From assembly GCA_018292915.2 (NCBI GenBank), contig JACVVK020000209.1, forward strand, positions 393,501 through 457,500: a DNA stretch of 64,000 bases, written 5' to 3'. Below are positions 10,366-24,783 of the stretch, one piece after another (position 1 is the stretch's first letter; each line of letters opens with the position of its first letter). The notes beneath the pieces were generated by a model. That model saw only the letters and a list, made by a program, of their open reading frames with translations. It searched no databases and was not told the DNA's origin. Made by a program: the position numbers and the translations under genes. Source of the DNA: Batillaria attramentaria. Lineage: Eukaryota > Mollusca > Gastropoda > Batillariidae.

Positions 10366-13300
10366 GTGAGCAATCTACGTCCAATTTCCTGATTCTGTGT
10401 AAAATTTCCAATTGATGTTATGCTCAAAGATGGTTCTGATGTGTTTTGTATGTGTTTTAGCATCACACCACTTAGGCACCTACACAGTGACAGCATCTCA
10501 ATATTAATGCTGGCAGTGAGCCAACAAAAGGGCACAGAATGACGCCCCTGACGCACTGAGCGAGAGGTTTGTCTGCAAGACCAACCACTCGGTCTCAGAA
10601 TTTGATTGTTCGACCGCTCGCACAAACTTTAAACATCATTGTATCGCATTAAGATTTCTACACATCTCTAAGATAGAGTATTTTGAGCATACAGGCGCAC
10701 ACACATGCGAAACTATTCCAAAACAACAACAACAACAATAAAAAAAAACCCAACAACTACACCAACTTCTCCAGAGTTTTCAGTCATGCCCCCCCCCTCT
10801 CTCTCTCTCTCCACCCCTCTCCCCTTCCCTTTCCCATTTTCTGGCATTCTGAGGGCCGCTGCCAGGATCGGCACTTGCAGGGCTGGAAACGTTGGAAACC
10901 CTAATTAAATCGCTGGCGGCCAGCTGGCATATCCCCCCTTGCCAGTGCCGGCGCGGCAATAGAAAGTCGTCCTATTTTTCCTGGCAGCCAGCTATCCGAA
11001 GGCAGCCCGTATAGCCAATTGGCCAATCGCTGTCAAAACCTTGCAACGCCGTAGGCTGCGTGTGCGGCAAAACCGCTGCCCGCCAGCAAGCAGCCGAGTA
11101 CGGCAACATGCTGACTGGCTGTCGTGTAGCGTACGCTTAAGTGTAGTGATTACGACCCTCCCTTTATGATTAAGAGTTCGTTTGTTCCGTTATATTATAT
11201 ACAGGCCTGGAGACATGGCGTACGTGTCACAGCCACACCCCGCACAATGGAGGCTGCTGTTCAGCTGAAGGAACACTACATCACGGGTTCCAACTCTTCT
11301 CAACAGGCGCCTCTTGTTGGTATGTATATCCCAAACCTGGATGACTGTTTCTTATTGTTTGTTTGCTTTTTTTTGTATTTCTTTATCATCCCTTTCGGGA
11401 AATTCGGGCTGCTTTTCCCGGGGGAAGCGCGTCGCCGCGGTGCAGCGCCATCCTATATCTATCCTGTATTTTTTTTTACAGTTTTGCAAGTTTGTTGTTG
11501 TTGATTGTCATACTGGTGATGCATGGTAGTGGTAGGGTTTTTTTTTTGTTTTTTTTTTTTGCTGTTGCTTCAGTTTTCTGTTTGTTGTTTCTTACTCGTT
11601 TATGTGTGTGTTTTGTTTGTGGCTAAAACCGTTGGTGAAAGGCCTATAAAAACCATTCCGTTTAAATAAACAACAACATTAACACCAACAACTACAGCAA
11701 CACCAAATATAATATAATATAATATAATATAATATAATATAATATAATATAATATAATATAATATGCAAGTAGGTAAATAATATGGCACATTTGTTCCTA
11801 TTTTTACGTAGGACTGGTTGGCCCATCAAGGACATCAGAGGTCATCCCTGTTTCTCAGTTCTTCAGCTCTCTCCCTGCGTCCCAACAGCTGCCTCAGATC
11901 TCGGGATCAGCCACTGGCGTTGCCCTGGGCAACAAGACTCAGTACCCGAACTTCCTCAGAGTTATCCCACCGGACGATGTTCAGATTAAGGTAAAACACT
12001 TTCGTCTGGAATTCTCTTCCACTCTGCCTCCGCAATGCTCCTACTCTACTCTCCTTTAAATCTCATTTGAAAACTCACCTGTTCCATGTAGCCTATGATG
12101 AACTGTCTGCATCCCAGAGCGGGAGTTGTAGTGTCCCCGCTGCCATAGCCAGTGTGGGTGCAATCCGGCATGGCACTGTGTGTGTGTGCGTGTGTGTGTG
12201 TTTGTGTGTGTGTGTGTCCTTCGCCATATGTGTGTATTTGTACAGCGCTCTGAGCCAGCGTCTGCTGGGATACTGCGCTTTATAAAAGCAATTTATTATT
12301 ATTATTATTATTAAAGCCTCTATGTTCGTAATGCCTGCTGAGATGAAAAACTGTTGCTTTTGAATCTCTAAGGTTATTTATGTCTGGCATCCCTGAGACA
12401 GGGAAAAGTGTTCCAGAAAATGTTCGCATCTTTGCCCGCTCCAAAGGTACCACGGGCAAAATTCTTCACTAACTACAACACGACCTGAGAGGCAGCTATT
12501 GGCGGAGTTGTCCACGTTCAGTGAACTTATCTGACAAAACGGAAGAGAAAAATCCCGGAATAAGGATTAATAAAACATACAAGTCAAAGATTCTAGGAGA
12601 AAAGCAGTATTGCGAAATCCACTACTGTTTTGGGGGCTGAACCTACACTACATACATTGAGATACTGAAAGCATCGAAAAAACGGAGCAGTTAAGTCAAA
12701 TCAAACTCTTTGATACCAGCGAAAAGCGGTAACTACGCAGAAAACAGCTTAAGAGTAGATTCCCGACACAACTTGAAGCGACACGGAAGCCCGATCGGGA
12801 AGGAGTGGATACCAAAGGCAAACTAGTTACACTATCAAGTGGTACAGAAGCGCAGGTACTGAGGTAGGCATATATATATATAAGCGAGCTTCCATTAGAA
12901 AGGGTAAACGAAAAATGGGTTAGAACTGAAATACGTATAGCATCCAGGTGGGGTAAAAGGGGAGGTGGCGGGATCAAGTTTGTAAAAACTGAGGAAATCC
13001 GCTGCTGCCGAGCGGACTGAAGTCTGTCTTCTAAGAGCGACGTTGGCGCAATGAGCTGGACACAACAGACAAGGGGAGGAAGCATCCAGCATGCGAAAAT
13101 AGGTCATTTTATGCAATAGCGTGGCTTTGGCGCCGGCCGCCCACGGAGAGGAAAGCCATGCCAGCCATAAATAGCCTTGCGCTTGTGAACGCGCGCAACT
13201 TTTATGTCAGATAGAAGGATGCGTCCTTTGACCATCGCAACCGTTTTCGTGACTTTCATGGCTTCTAATATTAGAGAAATAGGACTGTCTTTGAGCCTAC

Positions 13301-13816
13301 GTTCCGTTCCTGAACAGACTGGGACACGACAAAATTAATCTTCTGGAAAATAGCCGCCAATCCGCGCCGTCTAGCTGGTCTTCAGTCCGCAATTAAATAT
13401 TGTCGTCTGCTCAGGACGCAGCCGTGCGCTTTCATGTTACGTAGAACAACACACACGCCAACCCGAGTCAAAGCAATGGTTTCAGATGCTATACTGTGTG
13501 CCAGGTGATGTATTCTGATGTACAGATTAAACTTGACGCATTAAGTTTGTTGGGAAGTTTTCCTCAGTGTGACGTGTTACTGAAAGGCTTCTTCTGATTG
13601 GATGAAATCAGCACGGGGAGTATCACTGAAAGCCCCTGTTAGCGACACTGTATAGATTGTCACTTTCTGCTCGGATAATTTTGTGAAAAGTGCCTGCGTA
13701 CTTTTATGATAATTACGTACCCTAGAATATCCTCCTGGAAAATACACGGCATAGGATCATGTTCATAAGGCACAAAAACGGACAAGGACATTGAAAGTCC
13801 CGTATTAATTACTTAC

Positions 13817-13865
<49 letters not shown>

Positions 13866-14025
13866 CACGCATGCACGCGCGCTCCTAAGCACGCACGCCC
13901 ATAAGCACGCACGGCACGCGAGCAAACACGCACGCCCCTAAGCACGCACGCCCATAAGCACGCACACGAGCAAGAACGCACGCACACACACACATGCACA
14001 CACTCACGCCCATAAGCACGTACGC

Positions 14026-14090
<65 letters not shown>

Positions 14091-14204
14091 TTATGATAAT
14101 TACCTACCCTAAAATATCCTGCTGGAAAATACACGAAATAGGGTCATGTTCATAAGGCACAAAAAACGGACAAGGACATTGAAAGTCTCATATTACTTAC
14201 TTAC

Positions 14205-14269
<65 letters not shown>

Positions 14270-17236
14270 TGCATGCATGCATGCACGCACGCCCCTAAGC
14301 ACGCACGCCCACACGCACGCGAGCAAGCACGTACGCGCGCGCGCGCGCGCGCACAGAGAGAGAGAGAGAGAGAGAAAGAGAGGTGGGGGGTCGGTGGAAG
14401 GTGGCGTTCGGAGGGCCGCTGAAAATAAAATCGCCGCAGTAACAACACTTTAATGCGTTAGAGCTTCGTAAGTGATCCTCTCCACACCCCCCCTCCCCTC
14501 CCCCTTCTAACAAACACGGGCGCGAACACGCATCTCCCCCGCCCCCTTGTTCCTCCCTCCCCCCAACCTCCGCCCCCTCTTCCCCCTAGCCCCCCACCCC
14601 ATTTTCATGGGCCTCCTGCAACAAAAGACCCTCGACAAGTCACTTGAAAACAGCCAGTCTAACATTACAGGCTATGTTGGAAAAAAACATTATTGCAGGC
14701 AGCACGCAAGCTTTGTTTACACATGTTTAGAAATCACCCAAGCGCACAGCTGGGGCCGTTTAGGGTTTTTCCCCCACTTCTTATACAACTAAATGTAGCA
14801 TCTTGGGCAAGAATAAAACCCCCCGAGCATTCACCGCTGAAAGCTGATCTGGAGTACGGTATACCGCCGTATCTAGGTTGCAGAAACTGAAGCAACGTGA
14901 CATATAATGTTTTGAAATAATGATGATAAGACACAGAACACCAGGGGCCTGTTGCATGGAGGGAGACTAAGACGTAAGTTCGAGACTAACTTGGCTAAGC
15001 TGAAACTAAACAACAACAACAACAACAACAACGAAACAAAAAACAACAAAACAAACAAACAAACAAGCAACAACAACAATAACAACAACAACAACAACAA
15101 CAAAACCCGGAGACTAACGCGTCTCTGTGACTGTTTTAGTGGCTAAACAGTAACACACACGGACGATAGCGCCGACGTAATCAGTCTGAAACTAAGGCTA
15201 GGTCTCAGATTAGTCTAATCTCTTTTCATGCATTAGTCCCTAAAGGTCTGTGTCAGTCTCGGTCATGGTAGGCCAGAGTGGGTCCAACAGAAAACAGGCA
15301 AGTGTGCTTGTTCTATGTACATAGCCTAGGGGTACCTTTTAAAAAAAAACAACCAGTAGTATTTCCCCTAACTGATTTCTTCAACACTAGAGACCGCAAA
15401 ATTATTAAATAACAAAAATGAAGCAAACAAACCGGCAACAACAAATGCATCATCACGAACAACAACTACAACAAGAACAACAACGACAACAACAACAAAA
15501 CCAACATACAAACCTACGGTCACACTGTCCAAATGCAAAATCGCAAATCATTCTCCCCCCCCCCCCCCCATCCCGAACACAACGGGCGTGAGCACGCATC
15601 CCCCCACCCCCAACCCCCTTTTTCCTCCTCCCCATTCTCCGCCGCCTCTTCCCCCTTGCCCCCACCCCCACTAACCCCCAATTTCAGCACCTTATGAAAC
15701 CGAAGAAAACACTCACGGTTGACAATGTTCCCTTCGTTCATTTGGGGAGCCGGGGTGGTCGAATGGTAGAGCGTTGGACTTCTAATGCTCGGGTCGTGAG
15801 TTCGATCCCGGCTGGGACCAAATATTTGTGCTGGCTTTTTCACCGTTGCCCCGTCTTTGATATCACCCTATGTGGTGGAAAAGGACGTTAAAATCCCCGA
15901 ACACCCACCCACCCACTCACCCCTTCGTTCATTTTAGCCGTGTACTGCAAAAATTGGCCGAAACATTTTTAACCCCTGTGGACGTTACCCGAACTTGGTA
16001 GAGAACTATTTCATAGTTCCTACTGACTTGTCTAATTTTTATGTTGTTTCCATAGTAATGGAAACAACATAAGTGTAACTCTGACAATGACGTAAGAAAA
16101 CTTGCGTCATCGATGCTGACGCGTATGATGTTCCGAACGCACTTCTCCTCCTCAGTGAGTGCCGTCTGTGCGGATGTGTGTGCGTGTGTGCGTGTGTGCG
16201 TGTGTGAATTGTGTCCGGGCCCGTTTCTTCGAAAATACTTAACCGAATGGCTTCAAATTTGGGGTATCCAAATTTATCAAAATGTTACATTAGACGATTC
16301 AAGCGTGTGATGATTGCTTAAGTGATTTGGGAGTTATCGCCCTTTTGAGACAAGTTGGTTGTCTTTCGTGTACAGGCGTAATATTTATTTAAATCACTCA
16401 ATTTTTTGGCAGTAGATAGCTTGAATACGGACTCTGAACAGAGTCACTACTAGAAAATGGTCGCTCTTATAGTTTTCATGTAAACCGAGCCTGAGTTGAC
16501 ATTGCATGTGAACCCAGTTCAGATGCCTATTTCTCCGAAAATACTGAACCGATCGATTTCAAATTTGGGGTTTCTAAATGAATCAAGATTGTTGAATAGA
16601 AGGCCTGATCCAGGTACGATTGCACACATGATTTGCGAGTTATCGCCCTTTTCAAAAAAAGTGGCTTTCTGGCGTTTAAAGGCGTAATATTTACCTAAAC
16701 CACTCCATTTTTGGGACATAGATAGCATGAATACGGACTCTCAACTGAGTGAATTTTGGAGGTTGTCGCTTTTGTACTTTTGGCGTAAACCGTACCTGAT
16801 GAAAGTGCTGGTGAACACACTTTAGATCTCAAAATCGCTCCTACTATACATAGATAATGAGCCTGGGGTGCCATAAAAAATATACAAAAAAATTAGAAAA
16901 ATTCACTGCAGCCGTTGTCGTCAGTTGACTCGAAAATTTGTACTCGAAGCACATTTCCTTTACACAAGCCACACGCCTCACAAACATCGCAGAAAAGGCA
17001 CACGCGCACTGACGCAAAACTGTATCAGCGTCAGTTTGCCGACGTCATGTTTGATTGACGTGGGGGTGTGTCGTCACTTTTCGGAAGTTCTCTATTTGTA
17101 GACGGGGAAAGCGGGAGTTTCATTGATGTAGTGAGCTTTGTTTTTCCCACTGACTCTCACTCAATAGCATAGTAGAGTGAGAGAACACCACATAGGTCTC
17201 AATGGAGCACATGCACAAACGCGGCTCGCGCAAGTC

Positions 17237-17269
<33 letters not shown>

Positions 17270-17708
17270 GCGCGCGTATGTCTGTGTGTGTCTGTGTGCG
17301 CGCGCGCGCAGCAGACATAACACATAGTGAAAAAACGTTCGCCGCGCAGACTTGTCTGTTAAACACATTGAGCCGGTATAAATTCGATCTTTACACTGCG
17401 CAGCAGCAACACTTCAATTTTCATGGGGCTGCTTTCATTGCAAGAATTGTATCCGAGTCAAAGTTATTACGTCAAATGTATTATGCGTCATCCCAATGAG
17501 GAAAACGTCATATATTTCAAAGAAAACAACTTGACGTCTCTCTTCCAAAACCAAGATTGGTCTGACAAGCCCGGTCAGTTGTTTCCATTGAGAGAGAGAG
17601 AGAGAGAGAGAGACTCAGACTCAGACTCAGACGTTTTATTGTTTAGACATATTGTCCATAACAATGGAGTGAGCGATAAACATCAAAACGCGCATTCGCG
17701 CGCGCGCA

Positions 17709-17750
<42 letters not shown>

Positions 17751-20700
17751 CAACACTGGTCTATACATAATGAAAAAATCAGCACTGCCACACTGAACAT
17801 GGTACACACAACACACAACAAGCAATGCTAATGGCATCACAACACAGGCCGGCAGCCCGTGAACAAGATCTACTCACGGCTAGGGAAAACCACAGTTTGC
17901 ACGTGGAGCAACAGCGTTATCTAGTGTGTCACTGCGGAGTCTGAAGGCGTAGAAAACAAACCTTGCCAAGTTAGAGGTAGAGGTCAGATCTGTGACACTG
18001 AGAATGGACAATTTTTTCGTTCGGTAATAATTTAGGTCAAAGTCTGATAAATACTTAACACGCAGTTCACCGTACAGAGGGCAGTCAAAAAGGAAATGCA
18101 TTTCATCTTCTAGAGTGTTTCTGCAAAATGGACATTTCTTCTGATCCGTGTTAGGTGTCTGGTACCTGTACTTGTTGCCTCTCAGGTCTGTAATACCTAA
18201 GCGAAACTTAGTATATGTATTTCTCACATAGTGTGAAGTAACAAACTCAAAGTACATTTCTGGTTCTAATGTGCTTTTGAAACTACGGTAAAGCTGAAAA
18301 CGTTCACTATCTGACAGTTTAGAAGACCAGTTCTGTCCAGCACAATCAATCATTCTTTGCTTGAACACTTTTAAAAACCTTTCTTTGTATCCAACTCCCT
18401 GAGACAACCAAACATGACCAAAACCATTTTGATATAACAGTAGTTTTACCTTTGATGCCCATGTTTCCTTACCCCTGACATCCATGTCTCTTAGCATCTG
18501 ATTCGCCATACTGGAAAATCTGTCTACAGGTAATGAACACAGTCTAAGCCAGTAGGAAACACATCTTGTGGAAGCTAGTACAGAAAGCGGATAACGACCA
18601 AGTTCGCCATAAACCATCTGATTAGGTGTGCGTAGACCTACATTCAACAACCGCTTACAGGCAAACAAGTGCACCTTTTCTATTTCAAGAGAATGTTCTG
18701 TGCCCCATATTTCTGAGGCGTACAACAGGATCGGAACAATCTGTGCATCAAACAGTTGAAAAAATACAGTTGGGCTTGTACAATTGATCCTCCACAAAGT
18801 TTTGAAAATATCAACTACGCATTTCTTTGCTTTTGTGACCAAGTCTTCAACAGACGAGCTAATACTCAAGCGAGTAGTGAAGTTCATGCCGAGGTACTTA
18901 TACTTGTTTACAACTTCTACTTGCTGGGGTCCATAGTACCATTTCTCGTGTTTTGATAGGTATCCACCATTTCTAAAAACAATGACTTTTGTTTTATCTA
19001 TATTTACAGTGAGACCAAGTCTTACCGACATTGTAAACAGATTATTCAGCTGCGTTTGAAGACCACTAGGAGTAGAAGAAAACAATGCTATATCGTCAGC
19101 GAACATCAACAAGAACAGTTCAGCTGCACCTGGTCGCAGCTGGAAACCGTGTTTACCATTGTTCACAATGTAAAAAGCCAGTTCGTTTATCAGAAACGAG
19201 AATAATGTCGGCGAGGCTAAACAACCCTGTTTAAGCCCTTGATAACACTCAAAATAATCTGTACAGTTCATGTTGTCTCTAACACAAAATTTCACAGAGT
19301 TGTACATTGCCTTCAGTGCTGAAAGCATTTTACCACTTACACCAGCCTTCAGCAGAATATTCCAGAGTACATTTCTCTTCACTGTATCGAATGCTTTCTG
19401 GAAATCAACGAAAGCTACGTATACTTTTCTATTTTGTAATAGATGTTTTTGAACAAGAGCATATAGAGTGAAGATATGATCTATTGTTGTGTAAGACTTT
19501 CTAAAACCAGCTTGGGTTTCAGAGATGGCATCATGTTCTTCGGTCCAGTCGGTCAGTCGCTTATTTAATATATATGTGTATAATTTACTGACACAAGACA
19601 GTAGGGCAATGCCACGATAATTGTCAGGATTGTTCAGATCACCTTTTTATGAAGTGGAAATATGATGGCTTTGCACCACTCTTTTGGGAATGTGCCCGTA
19701 GTAAAAAGTGCATTAAAGTATCTAGTAAGAAACGGGACAATAATTGGTTCTGCAATTTTTAAAACTTCATTAATCAAACCGTCTGGTCCAGCTGCTTTTC
19801 CTAATTTTGCATGTTTTAAAGATTCCTTGACTTCTGTTTCTGTTATATCATTATCTAGGTCATGAAATATATCATCGCCATCATTGTCCTCTTGTAGGGA
19901 GACGTCTTCTTCATTCTGTTCACGACTGTCATTTAGAATGGTAGAAAAGTGGCGGAACCATGATTCTTTTGTTATGTTGTTTTTTGCCCTGGGTTTTCGT
20001 TTCCATTTTTTAATTTCCTTCCAAAATGCCTGTGCATCGCGTCTGCTGTTGATCAGTTTATCCACACTGTCTTTCTTGAATTTAATCTCTTTAGTTTTGA
20101 GTAATTTTTTGTACTTCTTTCTTTCTTCTAAATAAATTTGTCTGTTTTCTGTTGTCTTATTTTTATTAAAGGATCTTAAAGCTTTCCTCGTTGTTTTCTT
20201 TGCTGTAGAGCATTCCTGGTCAAACCAGGGGTGTCCTGCTCTTATATGGGAACTATTGACATTACTACAAGAAATATGCTTTGTCATGCAACTTGCAGCA
20301 TCTTTGACAGCATTTGTAAAAGTTTCAATGGCATCATCAAGAGAATGATCTATCTGAGCAGTCGCATGTTCTAAACAAGTTTGAAATGCAAGTGATGACA
20401 AATTGTCCATGAGTGTCTGCGACTCATCTGGACTCCATATTATTTTAACAAATGAATAAGACTGAGCGTTTTCAAAGGGTGCATCCACATCGTTTGGAGA
20501 GTGCGCGGGGTTAACAGTGAGTTCAAGTGGCATATGGACAGACTCAATTCTGTCTGCTACGCTGAGACTTGTACACAAGGAAACAAGTTCTGGGGAAGCA
20601 ATAAAATAATCGTTTGTACTACTACCAGTAGAAGAGATGAAAGTGAGCTGTTTTGATAAGTCAGGACTACTTAAACCATTCAAAATCAATAGTTCAAAAC

Positions 20701-21379
20701 ATGCACACAGGTCTAAGAGATTTCTGCCAAACGCATTTTCAACATGATCATCGGAACTTCTGCTTCTAAGAAACAGTTGGGTGTCACTAGATAACGTATC
20801 TTCTGGGTCAAGCTGGAATAAGTAAGAGTTAGGTTGTAAATCAGCCGTTCTACCGTTGAAGTCTCCGCACAGGAGAAAGTGGACGTCACCAAACTGTTCA
20901 AGTATGCTGACAAGGCACTGTTCTATTTCATGAATATGACATGTATGAGGTAAGTTCTTATAAAACGGCGAATCCTTTGGGGGCACGTAACACGCAAAGA
21001 GAATTACATCACAGTCCGTACCAAAGAGTGTTTTGTCAAGCTTAAGAACGATAACCTGGTCGCATGAAATATCTATCCTAGATACAAACTGAGCATATTC
21101 CTTTCGTATCAACACTACGACACCCCCTGAGCTTCTGCCTTGACGGGAAAGTTTCACAGCAGGAGACGAAAAGCACGTGAAGTTAGACCAAGCGTCCGGT
21201 GGAATAAATGCACTGTCTAAAAATGTTTCCAGCAAACAAGCCACGTCAAAAGTACTTACATACTGTAAGAAGTCAGGGTCGGCAAGTTTACTCCACAGTC
21301 CGTCGATATTCCATGACAGAAAAGTAAACGGGTGTTGACACTGACCTACTACACATGCGTGTAACTGGGTAGTATCCCG

Positions 21380-21415
<36 letters not shown>

Positions 21416-21421
21416 TGTGTG

Positions 21422-21465
<44 letters not shown>

Positions 21466-21860
21466 TCCCGTATACATGGCATTACAAAAGAACGACCGTG
21501 ACGACAGCAGGTGATTAAATGGAAACAACATATTGGGCTGGTCAGTGGCCATCTTGTTACCTTGTTTGTCGTTACGTTTAGTCAGTGTCACAATATGTCA
21601 TATCTGACTTGTGTGTGTGTGTGTGTGTGTGTGGGGGGGGGGGGGCAAAGGGGAAGCAGGAAAGTTCACACATGGACTGTCGAGAAGTTTGGAAGAGTGA
21701 AACAGGGAAAGGAGAGAGGGGCAGGGAAGGAGGGTGGAGGGATTAGGGGGTTAGAAGGAAGTAAAATGTCTTCACTTTGTTGCTGGGTATCGCGGAGCAG
21801 TTTGTCGTTGCGGAGGAACAGGTGACCTGCGCGCTTAGTTAGCTATCTGTCTGCCAGTCC

Positions 21861-21903
<43 letters not shown>

Positions 21904-21930
21904 CATGCGTGCGTGTGTGTGTGTGTGTGT

Positions 21931-22001
<71 letters not shown>

Positions 22002-22205
22002 TCTCTCTCTCTCTCCCTCCTTTTCACTAGTACCATTTCGGTATAACTGATTTACTTTGATTTTGTAATTCATATTGCATATTTCAACAATGTAGTGCGT
22101 GTTTGTGTATGCCTGCGTTTGTTTGTTTGTGGTATTTAGCTGTAGTTTAGCAAGGGCAAGATAGTGCAAAGGGCTCTGTGCCTAATTTTTCATCGTTCAA
22201 AAATA

Positions 22206-22240
<35 letters not shown>

Positions 22241-22241
22241 G

Positions 22242-22324
<83 letters not shown>

Positions 22325-23533
22325 CCACCACCACCACCACCACCAAACATTTGCCCCATCTACGATCAATTAAACTATAACCAATAATTCCCAGGTTATT
22401 ACAAAACTGTTGCTGGAGCTTCGTTGGAACTATATCGCCATCGTCTACATCGACGACGACTACGGAACTACAGCAGCGACCGCACTACGACAAGAGGCCG
22501 AACGTCAGAATATCTGCGTGCCTGTGTTTGACTCATTACCAACCAATACGAAGTCCTCAGCGTTTATCACATCCGTCAACGATGTCTTGACAAAACTGAG
22601 AGGCATTAACGAAGAATCGAAAAAAAACTGGCGTGGTTTTTGTTGGGTCGCCCGATGTGGCAAAACTGTTCACCCGGAGTCTGAGCGATACATTGGATTT
22701 TGTGGAGGTAAGTGAAGTCACCGCAGCTCGCAGCGAATTTGAACATACGCTGCGAATGACCAGATAACTTACTTACTGTGTGTGTCCGCAGTAAATATAC
22801 AGAAAACCTTAACATTGGCATTTTCTCAGAATCTACAAATAGCAGAGGTACCAAACTTGGCTTGCTGATAGAGAGTCCTAAGACATTTCAAAATATATCA
22901 TTTTGAATGACCTATACTCAAGGTCAAGGTCACTAAAGCACCAAGGTCAAGGCCATACAAACAGTTTTGGGGAAAACTGTAACATTGCCAGGAACTAAGA
23001 AACACCAGAGACACCTTACTTGGCGTGATGATAGATATTGATAAGATTTCCTTTTACAAACATACTCTTTTGAATGACCTTGACCCAAGGGAGCCATGGA
23101 GGCTGCTGCCTCTCTAGTTAATTCAGTTGTGGTTTTTTTTTTCCCCACCGCCAGATCTGTTCATGTATGACACTGTCTCCCCATCCTAAACACACCGGTT
23201 ATCCTTCCTTTGTTTTTGTTTGCTCGCTTGATTTTTTCCTTCTTCTTAAATCAATGCAGGAAACTGGGGCAGTACAAGGAAATTTCCGCTCGAGAGAATA
23301 ATGGCTGATAATCAGACTGTCTTTTGAAACGTTTATAAATGCACCTAAACATAAAACTTTCAGGCAGCCGGCGCTGATGAAGAATTGTTCATCCACACAG
23401 CTAATATATCAAGTTTCGATGACTAGTTCCTATACAGTTTTCATATAGATAAAAAGAAATATTTGTGTTAAGGGTATCAAAAAACATGTCCACACTTTTC
23501 CTGGTACTGTCTTGAGTGTGCGTGCGTGCGTGC

Positions 23534-23622
<89 letters not shown>

Positions 23623-24707
23623 TTCAAAATTCATGAAAAAAAAAAAACCCCGAACATTTTTTCTCCCCTTCAAGAACCAAATATTTGTGCCTTTTACGCA
23701 GTACAAGAACTTGCATCATCAGAATCTGATATTGTTTTTCAGGTGATTTTCTCGGAGGCACTGCGCCTTCAGTCTTCAGCGTTAACAGACAACATCCAAG
23801 TACTGGAGGCCGCCAAAGGTTCTTTGATGGTCACACCACGACACAGGGAAATGGAGGAGTTCCGAGAAGCTTGGAACACGCTGTGGATTAACTGCTCTTA
23901 TCCTCCTCCCGAGGTCACGGATCATCCGTGGCTGCAAGAGCTGCACGCTCTGCACAAGGGCAGCAACTGCCAGGCTTTGAGACTGAAGCCTGCAGAGGAG
24001 CTTCTCTACCCTTGGTACCACGTGCAAGCTGCTGCGGTGTTTGCCGCTGTGATCAAGAGAAAGCATGCACAGGATTGCGCCGGTGCATCTGTCCCCTGTA
24101 CAAAGTTTTTGTCGCATCTGCGGGAGCTCACTTCGCAGCAGATTATGCTTCAAAGATCCTTGGACCTTGAGGCCGAATTCCTGAACATCAGTTCCGCCTT
24201 CTACGGGGTCACTGATGTGAGATTTTCCAGCAGCGGGGAAGTGCTGGTTGGGACCGACCACGAGGAGACTTTGTACGAGATTCATAACTTCCGGACCTGT
24301 GGCGGCGACAGCCAGTTCTGCTTCCGAAAGGTACAGCAAGGTTTCATACTGAATATGTTTACAAGCAGGTTTATGGGAGTGTTTCAGTGTGTTGATATAT
24401 TGAACGCAGCTGTAACTGTGTTACTGTAGCTTAAAGTCCCCGCCACTAGTGTGTGAGTAGAGATAGCAGTATCACACTACCAGCACCAGTTTCCTAACAG
24501 CGAGAGAAAACCCCATTGCCTGTTACTGAGAGTTTTTGTTTTGCTATACAACGAGTCCTACGAGCGTATCGCCTCGTTTTGCCTGCGAACAGTTTCTAAT
24601 AACACGGAGCTGGTTGCTGTTGGACACCAGTTGTTGTAACACTGCGGTCTGCAAAAGCATATTATGTAATGCAGACCATCTGCTGTAGTCAATGTAAAAC
24701 AATCTTT

Positions 24708-24783
<76 letters not shown>

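Larger units (their letters stand above)
17614..21382 (-). mobile_element. Non-LTR retrotransposon (APE endonuclease - reverse transcriptase), 5'-truncated, one frameshift
   Basis: Read on the minus strand, an open frame begins right at the 5' junction (TTQLHACVVGQC, then FLSWNIDGLWSKLADP). It holds an apurinic-type endonuclease (LLCGDFNGRT, FISSTGSSTNDY) and a reverse transcriptase (GPDGLINEVLK, VDFQKAFDTVKRN, GLKQGCLASPTLFSF, FADDIALFSS, KYLGMNF). The C-terminal cysteine-histidine motif is CPFCRNTLEDEMHFLFDC, with a stop at 17880. The frame slips once at T5 (19644-19648), where one missing base separates PLHKK from GDLNNPDNYRGIALLSC. The 3' UTR ends in repeats of TCTGAG. Both junctions fall inside a GA/TC dinucleotide run of another element, so target duplications cannot be seen. 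The element clade is not certain. It lies antisense in intron 3 of the receptor gene. Confidence 0.88.
16040..21532 (-). repeat. TATGTTG-family unit E, inverted and split by the LINE
   Basis: The right half (16040-17613) matches units B and C in reverse complement, block by block. The left end (21383-21532) is the complement of TATGTTGTTTCCATTTAATC and the GTATACGGGAGG leader. The LINE occupies the middle, inserted in the GA run after the leader. Confidence 0.75.

Noticed and set aside
12696..13085. 129-codon minus-strand frame
   Set aside because: No splice sites, family motifs or composition signal; it overlaps ordinary intron and repeat sequence.
15748..15830. tRNA gene candidate with A and B boxes
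   Set aside because: It is the head of a SINE that recurs with the same body many times; the acceptor stem does not close.
17880..21382. A host gene inside receptor intron 3
   Set aside because: Endonuclease, FADD reverse transcriptase and tail motifs show it is a retrotransposon.
21839..22050. Open frames of HTHT or VCVC repeats here and at many other microsatellites
   Set aside because: They come from dinucleotide repeats without stops.
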